Below, piece by piece: positions 39,460 through 49,176 of a stretch of DNA of 64,000 nucleotides. Each line of letters starts with the position of its first letter. The first letter of the stretch is position 1. Below the pieces are notes generated by a model that saw nothing but the letters and a program-made list of their open reading frames with translations, was not told the DNA's origin and did not search any database. Source of the stretch: Candida dubliniensis CD36 (taxonomy: Eukaryota; Ascomycota; Pichiomycetes; Serinales; Debaryomycetaceae); NCBI RefSeq assembly GCF_000026945.1, contig NC_012862.1, positions 736,501 through 800,500 on the forward strand. Direction: 5' to 3'. A program made the translations under genes and the position numbers.

Positions 39460-42123
39460 GATTGGAGTTGGTTTATGGTGTTTTCTCTAAATGATTAATT
39501 AAATGCTAAACAGGTACTGGAATGGATGGTCTGTCAATTTATCTTTCTGTTTTGTTGTATATATATGCCAGGATAAGTTCAAAGGGGCGAATTGCAAGGA
39601 GTCTTTGAATTGTTTCATTTTTTGTTTGTTGCTCCCGTATTGTTTTATTTTTTTTTTTTCCAGTTTGCCGACATTATTTCATTGACATAGCCCCACCCAA
39701 GAACGGGTAACAGCTTGCTAATAGCTTTTTTCTTCTTGGGAATTTTACACTTTTTGGTTAACTCGTGTGAGTAATTAAACGTTTTTCAGGGGTGCATGCT
39801 GCTCACTTACAAATGAACACATGTCTTTTCTTACTCTTTTGTTGTTGTGCATGGATTATCTCTTTGTGGCTTTTCCTTCTATCCTGACATGTTATACTCC
39901 CTACAATATATTAAGACCTTTAGGATCATCTACTAAATAGTTTACTAGTTTGGTCAGAGCCTTAAACTCTTGAGTTGGTGTTACCACTGTAATCTTCTTA
40001 TCAATAGCTAGGCATTGATGTAAAGCATGTTGCCGGTGTCGTGCATACAATTGACTGTTATCCATCCTAGGAAGTGCCAGGGTAGTAGCTCTGGCTTTAG
40101 ATCCCTGTTCTGGGATTGATTATTTTCTTTGAGCACGGGAGCCCTGGTAACCTGACTCTGGCTCTGGCACTAGTCCTTGTTGGCGCTAGAGGTGGTACAA
40201 GTGTTGGCAACCGGCACGACCGTACCCCAGGATAGGATCAAACTGTCCCAGCGGTGGCTCTCGTACCCCCACTTTGCACCTAACGCCCTGCTTATGAGAG
40301 ATGCGCTGCACTATGAGAAGAGTTTCGAATCCGTAGATCATCAACTACGTCTTCCTCGGACCTACTCCTTCCTCCCAATAGCACCATTCATAACATCGTA
40401 TCTCCTATCCCCCAGAATATCGTATCCTATAAATAATATACAAGTAAAATATATCAAGACCTTTCAAACAAGTAGATGAGGTTTTACAATCAGCTTTTGA
40501 ACACCAATTTGATATTGCAACAACTTAATAATTGTTTCTTGTCTTTGTTTATATTTGTTTTGCGTTTTTGCATTTTTTTTTTTTTTGATAATTTTCTTTT
40601 ATGGAGTATTAGACAATACTTCAGTAATGTATTGATTCAATAGTAAATATAAGGAAATGTTTCAATTATTGTTGGGCCTTCACTTTGTAGGGAGGTTTAT
40701 ATTTAGTATTGACTGGACAGTTTTATATGTGACTGTATAGTCAACTTTAAATTCATTAACAATTTCTTCTTGATGAGGATTTATGACAATGACTAGTAAT
40801 ATCAATGTCAGGATCTACTCCATTAGCTATAGTATGACAATCTTATTATGCATTCGTTTTTAGTAATTTCTGATCTATTATTTATGCTTTTATATCAATG
40901 ATTTGTTTCTATTCCACATAATGATGTACCAACAAGCTTCCATAAAAGAGATGAGATTCCCGATTCCTTAAATGAATGAATTGGATTTTGAAAGTTGATT
41001 GCAAAGAAGAAAAGCAGTAAAAAGTTGCAAGAAAAAGGTTGGGCTCCAAAAAAAGTTTGTATATTTTGCCACAAACAAAGGAGCCCGTAATATCGTGGCA
41101 GTTAAACTAGGGTGCGGCTTAAGGGAAACTACTCAAATAGGAAATTGACAAAGGTCATTTCAGGAATCAGAATTATCAAAATCGTATCTTGCTGGAAATA
41201 AGAAGATCTCAAGGACTAGTCCAGATTGTTTTTAGATATACGTCCTTAAGATACATGGTTTACTGGTAATGGTGTTAAACTTTATGAGATATACCCTCGA
41301 TCAACACATTGTAGAAACACTTTGATTCTTCCTTTCAGAAATGTTCCCTAAGCCTTCTTTTGTACCCGCTGAGCGATAAAAATAGAATCTACTAGATACG
41401 AGAGTACTTACTGAGTAAATAAATAATTTAATCGTTATTATTGTCCACAATCTAAGCACTCATTGCTTTCTTTATACAAGGGGTGCCTACTTTGTACGGA
41501 TACTGGGTTGTCATAGCTACTACTTTTTTTCTATATGCGTAATAAAAGGAGAAGTTGGGGTAAAAGAAAGGCTGTATGTACACTGAAAATGAAATCTGAT
41601 TTTTTACTATGCTGCTGCTTCTTTGTCCTTTCCTTAATGCTGCGGTTAGCTTTCCTTCAGTGTCCGCATTTCAAACAAACCATAAATGTATGAACCACAT
41701 CCACCTCCGACACGAATATTCATACTAAAAACTGAAAAGCAAAATTTATAAGCCTTGGCTGTTGTTTGTAATTCGGTTAGTAGTTCTAATGTATAAAGCC
41801 TAAAGCGCAAAAACAAAAAAGATAATTTCCAAAAATAAACACACTCGCTAAAAATAAACTGGAGGCTGAGCAAAAACTTTAATTGTAAAGTATCAATTAG
41901 GGTCGTATCCATTCTAGGATTACGATCGCACATTCTGTGATGACTATTTATCCCATCCATCTAGCAATGAATGATGGTGACTAGGTAAGCAAACGTTTGA
42001 ATTGTTGTTGATCTCCACCTTTTTTTTTTTTTTTTGTTGTTGCACCAAATAAAGTCAACATTCAACTGCTCTCCTGTCTGATTTATCTGTTCTTGTAGCT
42101 GTATCGTATCCCTAGCAGCATGT
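39460..42123. other. Sparse intergenic region with LTR-like remnant
   Basis: A 2.7-kb stretch without a convincing gene. The part 39890-40470 is unusual and listed separately. Frames of 104 and 71 residues at 41646-42176 (minus) show no recognisable features. T runs occur near 39648-39660, 40571-40586 and 42019-42035. Confidence 0.45.
40178..40470 (+). repeat. Possible solo LTR or retroelement fragment
   Basis: This 293-bp block begins TGTTGGCG and ends TTTCAAACA, the TGTTGG...CA form common for copia-type LTRs. It is clearly more GC-rich than the flanks over roughly 40020-40400. It ends with a TATAAATA-containing AT-rich segment. The terminal AATATATCAAGACCTTT is almost repeated at about 39905-39921 (AATATATTAAGACCTTT), suggesting a second truncated copy. 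No target-site duplication was found and no internal retroelement coding is present, so the call is tentative. Confidence 0.35.
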
Positions 42124-42957
42124 CTAAGGTATGAATCGGACATTTTTCTTTTTAGTTTTTGAAATTGATCTAGCAAGGCCTGCTATTTTTGTTCCCTCGA
42201 CTGCAGCAACAGCAGCACTGCTAGTAAATTCATATCCATAACCATACGTATACTTGCTATCTTTATTATATTCCTCCTGCTCTGGTTCATCGATAACTAT
42301 CAGGTCATTGTCCAATCTCTCCCTGGTGGCTGTGGTAAATAAACTATTTGTATCATTATTTGTTGTCAAATCTAAAGTCAATAATCCATCTCTACCCATT
42401 AGATTATTTGTCGAGCTAATCGTACCGTAATATCTGTTTCCAATACCATTAGTATCAGTGGTTGTGTTATAAAAATGAGGGATATCGTCAATTGGTTCAT
42501 TCAATGTAGAGTCACTGGTTAAACTTGGCGAATTGGGTAAACTAAACAGTTTCTTGGGTATAGCTATCGGTATGCTATTGGTGTTGGATACATTGAGCGA
42601 ATGTCTTAATGCACTTGCAGTAGATATTGTATTGGATCGTCGTATTTGTGATCTGGTAACAATTTTTCGTGTACTACTCGAAGATGTAAGAGCAGCCGAA
42701 GTTGGTGATTGTGATGTTGGTGAGGTGGTGGAGGATGATGATGCAGAGGAATTCCGTTTGGATTTTATTCTATGGGCTATACAAATGCTTGATCTTTTGG
42801 AGGGTAATGTTGTGCTATTATTAGTAGGAAATGAGGTGTCATTGTTCTTGTTGGAAATACTGTCATCGTGTTTACTTGAATGTTTTGATAGTTTATTCTT
42901 GAAGTAGGTGACGCCAATTAATTTCGAAATCATAGTTTGTAGATGTAATGTATACAC
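42124..42957 (-). CDS. Ser/Thr-rich protein of unknown function
   Basis: A 277-residue protein of low complexity. It is Ser/Thr/Asn-rich with a dense Ser tract (about 70-97) and several basic Ser motifs (RSSICIAHRIKSKRNSS, RRSNTIS) that look like kinase sites. A short acidic motif IVIDEPEQEEYNKDSKY lies near 225. The C-terminus is basic (SKTKKKNVRFIP), which also resembles a PP1-docking RVxF-type end (KNVRF). No domain was recognised. MISKLIG at residue 9 is an alternative start. Composition is consistent with a real gene rather than a random frame. Confidence 0.6.
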   Translation of the reverse strand: MYTLHLQTMISKLIGVTYFKNKLSKHSSKHDDSISNKNNDTSFPTNNSTTLPSKRSSICIAHRIKSKRNSSASSSSTTSPTSQSPTSAALTSSSSTRKIVTRSQIRRSNTISTASALRHSLNVSNTNSIPIAIPKKLFSLPNSPSLTSDSTLNEPIDDIPHFYNTTTDTNGIGNRYYGTISSTNNLMGRDGLLTLDLTTNNDTNSLFTTATRERLDNDLIVIDEPEQEEYNKDSKYTYGYGYEFTSSAAVAAVEGTKIAGLARSISKTKKKNVRFIP

Positions 42958-44905
42958 ATGGCAAAAAAATCAGATTCCAAGAAAACTGAAACGAATAAGG
43001 AAGTATATATATATGTATCGGATAATAATAATAAAATGAAATTTTATCACTAAAGGACTAAAAATAAAAAAAATTAATTGTACATCGTTTCTAAACAGAC
43101 ATAACCAAAGAAACATTGCTAGACGTGTTTAAAATGAAGGATAAGTTAATTGGATTGTGTCATTGCTTTGTTAATATAGAAGTTAATGATAATCTACCGA
43201 CAGACAGACATACAAGGACGAGAAGAAGGTAGCTTTTGAAAACGGGTAGTAGGTGAAAAAAAGAAAGAAAAAATTGAAACTAGGTACGACAACAACAAAC
43301 AATGATCATCATTTTGTGTGTATACGAACGGATATAAAGTGAGCGGATTAGCAAACACACTAACATAACTTTCTTGGCCATTCTTTTTGTGTTTTATACG
43401 CACCAAGTTAATAACGTGGAAAACGGAGATTAAGTTTGATGAACTAATTCCGTTGTGTGTATCCTCATTTATTATTATAATATGTGTTAAGTGGGATATC
43501 AAATCTTGTAAGCTCCTCAACATGAATTTGAGCTATATCCTTTTCACAGTAACGCTGGTAATTGCCAATAATGATAAGTTAGAGCACTTATGTCATTACT
43601 GCTTGAAATTGAGTCGAATTCTAGAGATTAAGCCCACCATAACACTGCCAACATCGATTGAGGCAAGTAGTAATCATAGTAAATGTATAGTCTAGTTGAG
43701 AAGGTTAGGAGAATTAATTCACACAACTAAAAAGAAAAAAAAGACTAGCTCATCGTATTGACTCACATATACTATTGCAAATTATAAGAGTTCTCTTTTA
43801 ATCAATGCCATTCTGAGTTACTCAGAAAGAGGAGCCCATGTCATAACCATAACTTCACTGTAGCTATACTTAAGGGTGAGTTATGGTTCCGCTCATTTCT
43901 GAAAATCAATTTATCAAGTTTACTTATTATGTGTCACGGATATAAACCGTGTTTATATTCTAATTGTACTATTGCTTACTTACATACATATATTGTTTCT
44001 TGCATATTTGGTTAACCACTGGGTTATAACATCTTTTACTGAACTGTAAAACAAATGATTAGTCTGGGTAATCTCATTCGGAGTATGGGTGGCTTTTTTT
44101 TTTTTTTTTTGCTTAGCCTTATATCCGAAACCGTTTCAATTTTGGGTCCTATCCGCATATACTACACAAAAAAGAAAGTAACAATATCCGATGCTTATAC
44201 TTGTTTGTTACACATCATCGAAATAACGAAAACCCTATCCGAATTCTAAAATGATCAACTATTCAAAAACAAAATCACTTACTATGCTTTAATGATAATC
44301 ACTTCATGTCTCCAACAGCAAGAGTTGTAGTTAGTATAATTAAGTAATGTTGCCATTTATTGTGTTTGGGTAGCTCCATTTAATCTCCAGACACAAATTT
44401 CACCACCATTGAAACAGTACTGAAATTGTTCATATTGTAGCAATGGTGTTTGTGTTTTGGTTCCACCTTTATATTACATCCAACCAATTGAATCAAATAA
44501 CAATGTGCATTTGCCTCTTATAGTCCATTTTTTTTTAGTCGTCTTATAACAATACTATCATCAGAATCATTGTTGTTCTTTCTCCAAGACAACCCTTTTT
44601 CTCTACAGTGTCGGCTCCTTTGTTCTTTTATTCTTCTCCTCTTTATGGTCGCGTGTCTTCTATTGCTTCTCAGTTAGCCAGCAGAATCATTACAAGAGGG
44701 GAAATTAGGGATAGTTGATGTTATACCTATGTATGCAGATTTAATGACTTAACTAAGGTACAGTTTTATCATTTCTTGGTATATTTTACTTTTTTTTTTT
44801 TTGCTTTTTGATTAATGTTACCAATACTGATACCACTAAGTTGTTTATTCTTGACGATAGCAAAAACAATATTGGGATATGTCAATCATCTTATCCGAAA
44901 TGCAC

Positions 44906-45307
44906 TTATTGTTTTTTTCTCGGATGCAAAGAATTGACAGTTAAATAACCATAAATACGGAACTGGTTTACAAGCTGATATCCGAAGTATTTACAACAAT
45001 GAAGTAAAATACCAGCAAATACTACTACTTGATAATGATCCCATTGGACGGCAAAATTGTAACAAGTGAATGTAATGTACTGTTGTGGTGATGATAACGT
45101 TGATGGTTGTCTATGCGATTTTGTTTCTTGTGTATAATCAAAGAATTGTAATTGATAAAAAGACATAATTATAACAATTAAGGTGATATTTGGACTTTCT
45201 TCCCTCTTCTCTTTGGTCCCACTTTTGTAGTAAACTGATGTATAGGGTGATAATTTGTAAGTACAGAGGCGGACACTTTTGCCATTTTCCCCTTTAGTAC
45301 TTTCCAA
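44906..45307 (-). CDS. Doubtful ORF, 133 residues
   Basis: This frame is less homopolymeric than most spurious ones here. It contains a moderately hydrophobic segment (about 93-115, HYQVVVFAGILLHCCKYFGY) preceded by FDYTQETKSHRQPS. An internal Met at residue 48 (MSFYQLQFFDY) could be the real start, giving 86 residues. No family was recognised. Confidence 0.2.
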   Translation of the reverse strand: MESTKGENGKSVRLCTYKLSPYTSVYYKSGTKEKREESPNITLIVIIMSFYQLQFFDYTQETKSHRQPSTLSSPQQYITFTCYNFAVQWDHYQVVVFAGILLHCCKYFGYQLVNQFRIYGYLTVNSLHPRKKQ

Positions 45308-45843
45308 GATTCGTTATAATAGAAATTTTTTAACAAATTTGTTCCTGGTTTAAGAATTATAGTATTTTAATATAATTGAAGTTTTTATTTTTTCTTTCCT
45401 ATTAGCCAGTTCTTTGAATGCTCCCTCAAAAATAATTAAATTTAATACTTAATAGTCTTCTATTCTGTTATTTTCTTTTCTTCATCAACCTTTGATGAGA
45501 GAAGAAAAAGGAAAAGCTTGGTAAAAAGAAGGAGCTTAATAATATTGATGGTTTTTCTGAACCCTTAAGCTTGATTTAGTATTTCATCCCGAGAAAGAAA
45601 GTTCCCCATAATCCCAAGCTTAAATTAGGATGCAACTGTCTAATTCAATCAATCTCACCCATATCATTACAATCCTTTGGTATATTGAAAGAGGTATTTG
45701 CTTACTTAAAATGCGTCTGTATTAACTTGTCACTCATTCTCATGCATCTCTTGCCCTAAGCGCAAGTCCAAAATAGGAAAGTGTCCGCTAAACCGTTGAA
45801 AACTTTTTTTTTCTTTTCAATAGTTCCCCCATATTTACCCAGA

Positions 45844-45851
45844 TATATAAA
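45844..45851 (+). promoter_or_regulatory. TATA box of UGA2
   Basis: TATATAAA, a canonical TATA element, lies 111 bp before the UGA2 start in an otherwise pyrimidine-rich leader. Confidence 0.55.
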
Positions 45852-45954
45852 GATAATAATTTACTTCAACTCCCTGCTTTTCTTCTTTTTCTTGTCTTTG
45901 ATTCTTTGTTGTTTTTTATAGTATTATAACTAACTGTTTGATTTTTTTTTTGAT

Positions 45955-47430
45955 ATGGCTCCCAAATTAAATAACCCAAATTTATTCCAAAACAAACCAT
46001 TTATTAATGGTCAATGGTATGATTCCAAATCAACCTCCACTTTTAAAGTCTATGACCCTGCCACCCAAGAATTAATTATTGAATTACCTGATCAAACCCC
46101 TGAAGAAATTGATGAGGCCATTGCTATTACTCATAAGGCTTTCCAAACTTATCAACGTACTCCAGTTTATGATCGTGCTAAATGGTTAAGAAGAATGTAT
46201 GAATTAATGATGGAAAATTTACAAGATTTAGCTACTTTGATTACTTGGGAAAATGGGAAATGTTTGACTGATGCTTTAGGGGAAATTAAATATGCTGCTA
46301 GTTATTTTGAATGGTTTTCAGAAGAATGTAAACGTAATTATGGTCATACCATACAACCACTGAATCAAAATAATAAGGTCATTACTTATAAACAACCAGT
46401 GGGTCCCGTTGGATTATTATGTCCTTTCAATTTTCCAAGTGCTATGGGAGCAAGAAAAGCTGCACCAGCATTAGCTGCTGGTTGTACATGTATTTTGAAA
46501 CCTGATGGTCAAACTCCCTTGAGTTCATTAGCGTTAGGTTATTTGGCTCAACAAGCTGGCTTCCCTGATGGTTGTTTCAATGTTGTTTTAACTTCAGTAA
46601 CCAATACGCCAATGTGTGGTTTGAAATTTTGCCAATCACCAGAATTGAAAAAAATTAGTTTTACAGGATCAACTAATGTTGGTAAATTATTAATGCAACA
46701 ATCATCATCAACTTTGAAAAAATTATCAATGGAATTAGGTGGTAATGCCCCCATTATTGTTTTCAATGATTGTAATTTAGATCTTGCTGTTGATCAAAGT
46801 ATAACTTCCAAATTCAGATCATTGGGTCAAACTTGTGTTTGCGCCAATCGTATTTATGTTGAAAGAGGAGTTTATGATGAATTCTGTGATAAATTTGTTG
46901 ACAAAGTAAATCAATTCAAAATTGGTAACGGATTCGAACCAGGTGTAACACATGGTTGTTTGATTAATACAAAAGCCATTGAAAAAGTTGAAGATCATGT
47001 TCAAGATGCCGTTGGAAAAGGAGCAAAATTAATCGTTAAAGGTGGCAGATTGCCTCAATTGGGAGAAAATTTCTATTCCCCGTCAGTAGTTAAAGATGTA
47101 ACACAAGATATGAAAGTGGTTAAAGAAGAAACTTTTGGTCCTTTAGCAGCTATTATCCCATTTGATTCTAAAGAACAAGTGTTGCAATGGTGTAATGATA
47201 CTCCTTATGGATTGGCATCGTATATCTTTTCGGAAAATTTGAATACCGTATGGTACATGTCGGAATTTTTAGAAAATGGAATGGTTTCTGTCAATACTGG
47301 ATTATTCACCGATGCTGCATTGCCATTTGGTGGAGTAAAAGAATCTGGTTTTGGTAGAGAAGGGTCACTTTATGGAATGGATGATTATACTGTTATTAAA
47401 TCAATTACTTTAGGTAATGTCTACAACTAA
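45955..47430 (+). CDS. UGA2: Succinate-semialdehyde dehydrogenase
   Basis: A 491-residue aldehyde dehydrogenase. It has the oxyanion-hole Asn in CPFNFPSA (N159), the Rossmann-type FTGSTNVG (237-244), the general base E260 in ELGGNAP and the nucleophile C294 in GQTCVCANR. KEETFGPL and PFGGVKESGFGREGS complete the family pattern. End-to-end resemblance to S. cerevisiae Uga2 is high (for example YFEWFSEE, TIQPLNQNN, HGCLINTKAIEKVEDH). It oxidises succinate semialdehyde to succinate with NAD(P)+, the last step of GABA use. Codon 136 is CTG (46360-46362), so that residue is Ser in a CUG-clade host. It is convergent with ALT1. Confidence 0.94.
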   Translation: MAPKLNNPNLFQNKPFINGQWYDSKSTSTFKVYDPATQELIIELPDQTPEEIDEAIAITHKAFQTYQRTPVYDRAKWLRRMYELMMENLQDLATLITWENGKCLTDALGEIKYAASYFEWFSEECKRNYGHTIQPLNQNNKVITYKQPVGPVGLLCPFNFPSAMGARKAAPALAAGCTCILKPDGQTPLSSLALGYLAQQAGFPDGCFNVVLTSVTNTPMCGLKFCQSPELKKISFTGSTNVGKLLMQQSSSTLKKLSMELGGNAPIIVFNDCNLDLAVDQSITSKFRSLGQTCVCANRIYVERGVYDEFCDKFVDKVNQFKIGNGFEPGVTHGCLINTKAIEKVEDHVQDAVGKGAKLIVKGGRLPQLGENFYSPSVVKDVTQDMKVVKEETFGPLAAIIPFDSKEQVLQWCNDTPYGLASYIFSENLNTVWYMSEFLENGMVSVNTGLFTDAALPFGGVKESGFGREGSLYGMDDYTVIKSITLGNVYN

Positions 47431-47582
47431 GCTTCCTTCGTCCGTGTTTTTGTTAAACAAAATAAAACCACATTTATATGAATGTGTCTTAATGTTGATG
47501 CTTTTCTTTTTTTTTTTTTTTTGTTTTTGTTTTTGTTTTGGTAATCATATTTTATATTTTATAGACAAGATAATATATGGAC

Positions 47583-47608
47583 ATATATATATATATATAT
47601 ATATATAG
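47583..47608. repeat. AT dinucleotide microsatellite
   Basis: A run of about 12 TA units between the converging UGA2 and ALT1 genes, just past the ALT1 stop. Confidence 0.85.
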
Positions 47609-47613
47609 GATAT

Positions 47614-49176
47614 CTATTCATCTTTATATTTTTTAATAAATGATTTATGGAAATTTATCCATTTATCAATCCATTCTTTACCTGGGGGTAAAAACGTTGT
47701 TCTTAAGTGATACGTATCGGGTTTTTGACCAAACCCATTACCAGGAACACAGCAAATACCTGTATTTTCTAATAATTCAATACAATAAATATCATCAATT
47801 TGTAAATTGGAGTTTTTAGCTCTTGAGTATAATTTATGGTATTGAGCTGGATTGAAATCTAAAGTGGGGAAAATATACATAGCCCCCATTGGTTTATTAC
47901 ATTTGATATCTTCCATTTGTAAAAATGCTTGATAAAGTGATTCTGCTCTTGATTCTAAATCATTATGAATTGACTCGGTTTCACTTTTGTACAAGGGGTA
48001 ACTAGGGTCACCTTCTTGAGGAGGATTAATCATCAATTCCATTAATGCCTGACCCGAAACAACCGAACATAAGTTGATCGATGCCAATTTGAAAACCACA
48101 TCTTTAACTTCTGGTTTGAACCCAACTAATTCCATATATCCACCACGTTGTCCACATTCTCCACTAACACCTTTCGATGTCGAATGCAATGATGCTAATT
48201 GAACGTGTTGATAAGTTTGAGGATCTTGTTCAACCAATTCCGACAAGATTTTTTTGAATGAGACAAACTTCCCTTTGAAAATATTTTCTTGATAGACTTC
48301 ATCGGCAATTAAAACAATTCCATACTCGGCAGCAACATCTATCAACTCAATTATATCCTGTGATGATAAAATTGCCCCGGTTGGGTTCCCAGGGTTAATA
48401 ACCACCAATGCCTTGATATTAATACCTTGCTGTTGATTGGTTTCAATCAATTTTCTAATCTCCTGAGGGTTAGTTGACCAATGGTTTGATTCATCAAGAT
48501 AATAACCAATTGGTTTGGCATTATTCAAGGCAATAGTGGCAGTATACAATGGATACTGTGGAATAGGGATTAAAAACCCGGAGTTTTCATTGACGGACAA
48601 AATTTGTAATAAATACGACACTGCGGTTGATGCCCCGGAAGTCAAAAAAATATTGTTAGCATGGGATACATAACCACCATCACGCTTAGTTATAAATTCG
48701 GCAATAGATTGTCGAAAATAGCTGGCTCCTTGAGAATGAGAATATGCCCCTATGGATCCAATGTGTTTCAAAATTGATCGTGCTCGTTCAATCACATCTT
48801 GCGGATAAAGAGATTTGACGATTTCAGGGTCTCCATTTTTCAATAAATCAGGGTATTGTAAAAGAGATAATACTTGACGATACCAAGTCAATGGGCGTTG
48901 TTCCAATTGTTGGGGGTTACCGATGTTGGCATTGATGATCTTATTAAATGGTAATCCATGCAGCTGTGGTTGTTTTTGAATCAATTCATTCAATTCATCA
49001 GCAATAATTGGGATTTTCCCTCGTACAGCATATTTTGCCTCAACTGTTTGTGGATTAATATCATGAGTAGTCAATGGGTTTGCTGGTTTAAAGGTTGCTA
49101 AAAACCTTAAGGAAGTAGAAGTAAACATAAATTGAGATTTTCGAGTAATCAATAATCGGGAATTTACTCTAAGCAT
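47614..49176 (-). CDS. ALT1: Alanine aminotransferase
   Basis: A 520-residue class I PLP aminotransferase. The N-terminal 30 residues (MLRVNSRLLITRKSQFMFTSTSLRFLATF) are rich in Arg and Ser without acids, a likely mitochondrial presequence. The PLP Lys is K335 in LHSTSKGVSGECGQRGGYMEL, D292/Y295 lie in LIADEVYQ, and NPGNPTG spans 261-267. GAYSHSQGASYFRQSIAEFI and the C-terminal GICCVPGNGFGQKPDTYHLRTTFLPP are diagnostic of alanine transaminases. It interconverts alanine plus 2-oxoglutarate with pyruvate plus glutamate. Confidence 0.93.
   Translation of the reverse strand: MLRVNSRLLITRKSQFMFTSTSLRFLATFKPANPLTTHDINPQTVEAKYAVRGKIPIIADELNELIQKQPQLHGLPFNKIINANIGNPQQLEQRPLTWYRQVLSLLQYPDLLKNGDPEIVKSLYPQDVIERARSILKHIGSIGAYSHSQGASYFRQSIAEFITKRDGGYVSHANNIFLTSGASTAVSYLLQILSVNENSGFLIPIPQYPLYTATIALNNAKPIGYYLDESNHWSTNPQEIRKLIETNQQQGINIKALVVINPGNPTGAILSSQDIIELIDVAAEYGIVLIADEVYQENIFKGKFVSFKKILSELVEQDPQTYQHVQLASLHSTSKGVSGECGQRGGYMELVGFKPEVKDVVFKLASINLCSVVSGQALMELMINPPQEGDPSYPLYKSETESIHNDLESRAESLYQAFLQMEDIKCNKPMGAMYIFPTLDFNPAQYHKLYSRAKNSNLQIDDIYCIELLENTGICCVPGNGFGQKPDTYHLRTTFLPPGKEWIDKWINFHKSFIKKYKDE

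Larger units (their letters stand above)
42958..45954. other. 3-kb intergenic region upstream of UGA2
   Basis: No gene is well supported. A perfect small palindrome TTCTGAG-TTA-CTCAGAA lies near 43810-43826, and an imperfect inverted repeat CCATAACTTCAC...GTGAGTTATGG near 43847-43886. T runs occur near 44095-44112 and 44790-44803. Three AAGCTT-containing motifs lie at about 45513, 45568 and 45618 in the UGA2 upstream region. Frames at 43387-43695 (+) and 44906-45307 (-) are doubtful. Confidence 0.45.

Noticed and set aside
40177..40479. 100-residue ORF
   Set aside because: It coincides almost exactly with the LTR-like block and shows no domain; better explained as non-coding repeat.
41646..42176. 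Two abutting frames of 104 and 71 residues
   Set aside because: No family, and the 71-residue frame is partly poly-Lys from an A/T run and overlaps the end of a better gene.
43387..43695. 102-residue frame
   Set aside because: Unremarkable composition, no motif, and no conserved start context; not enough support to annotate.
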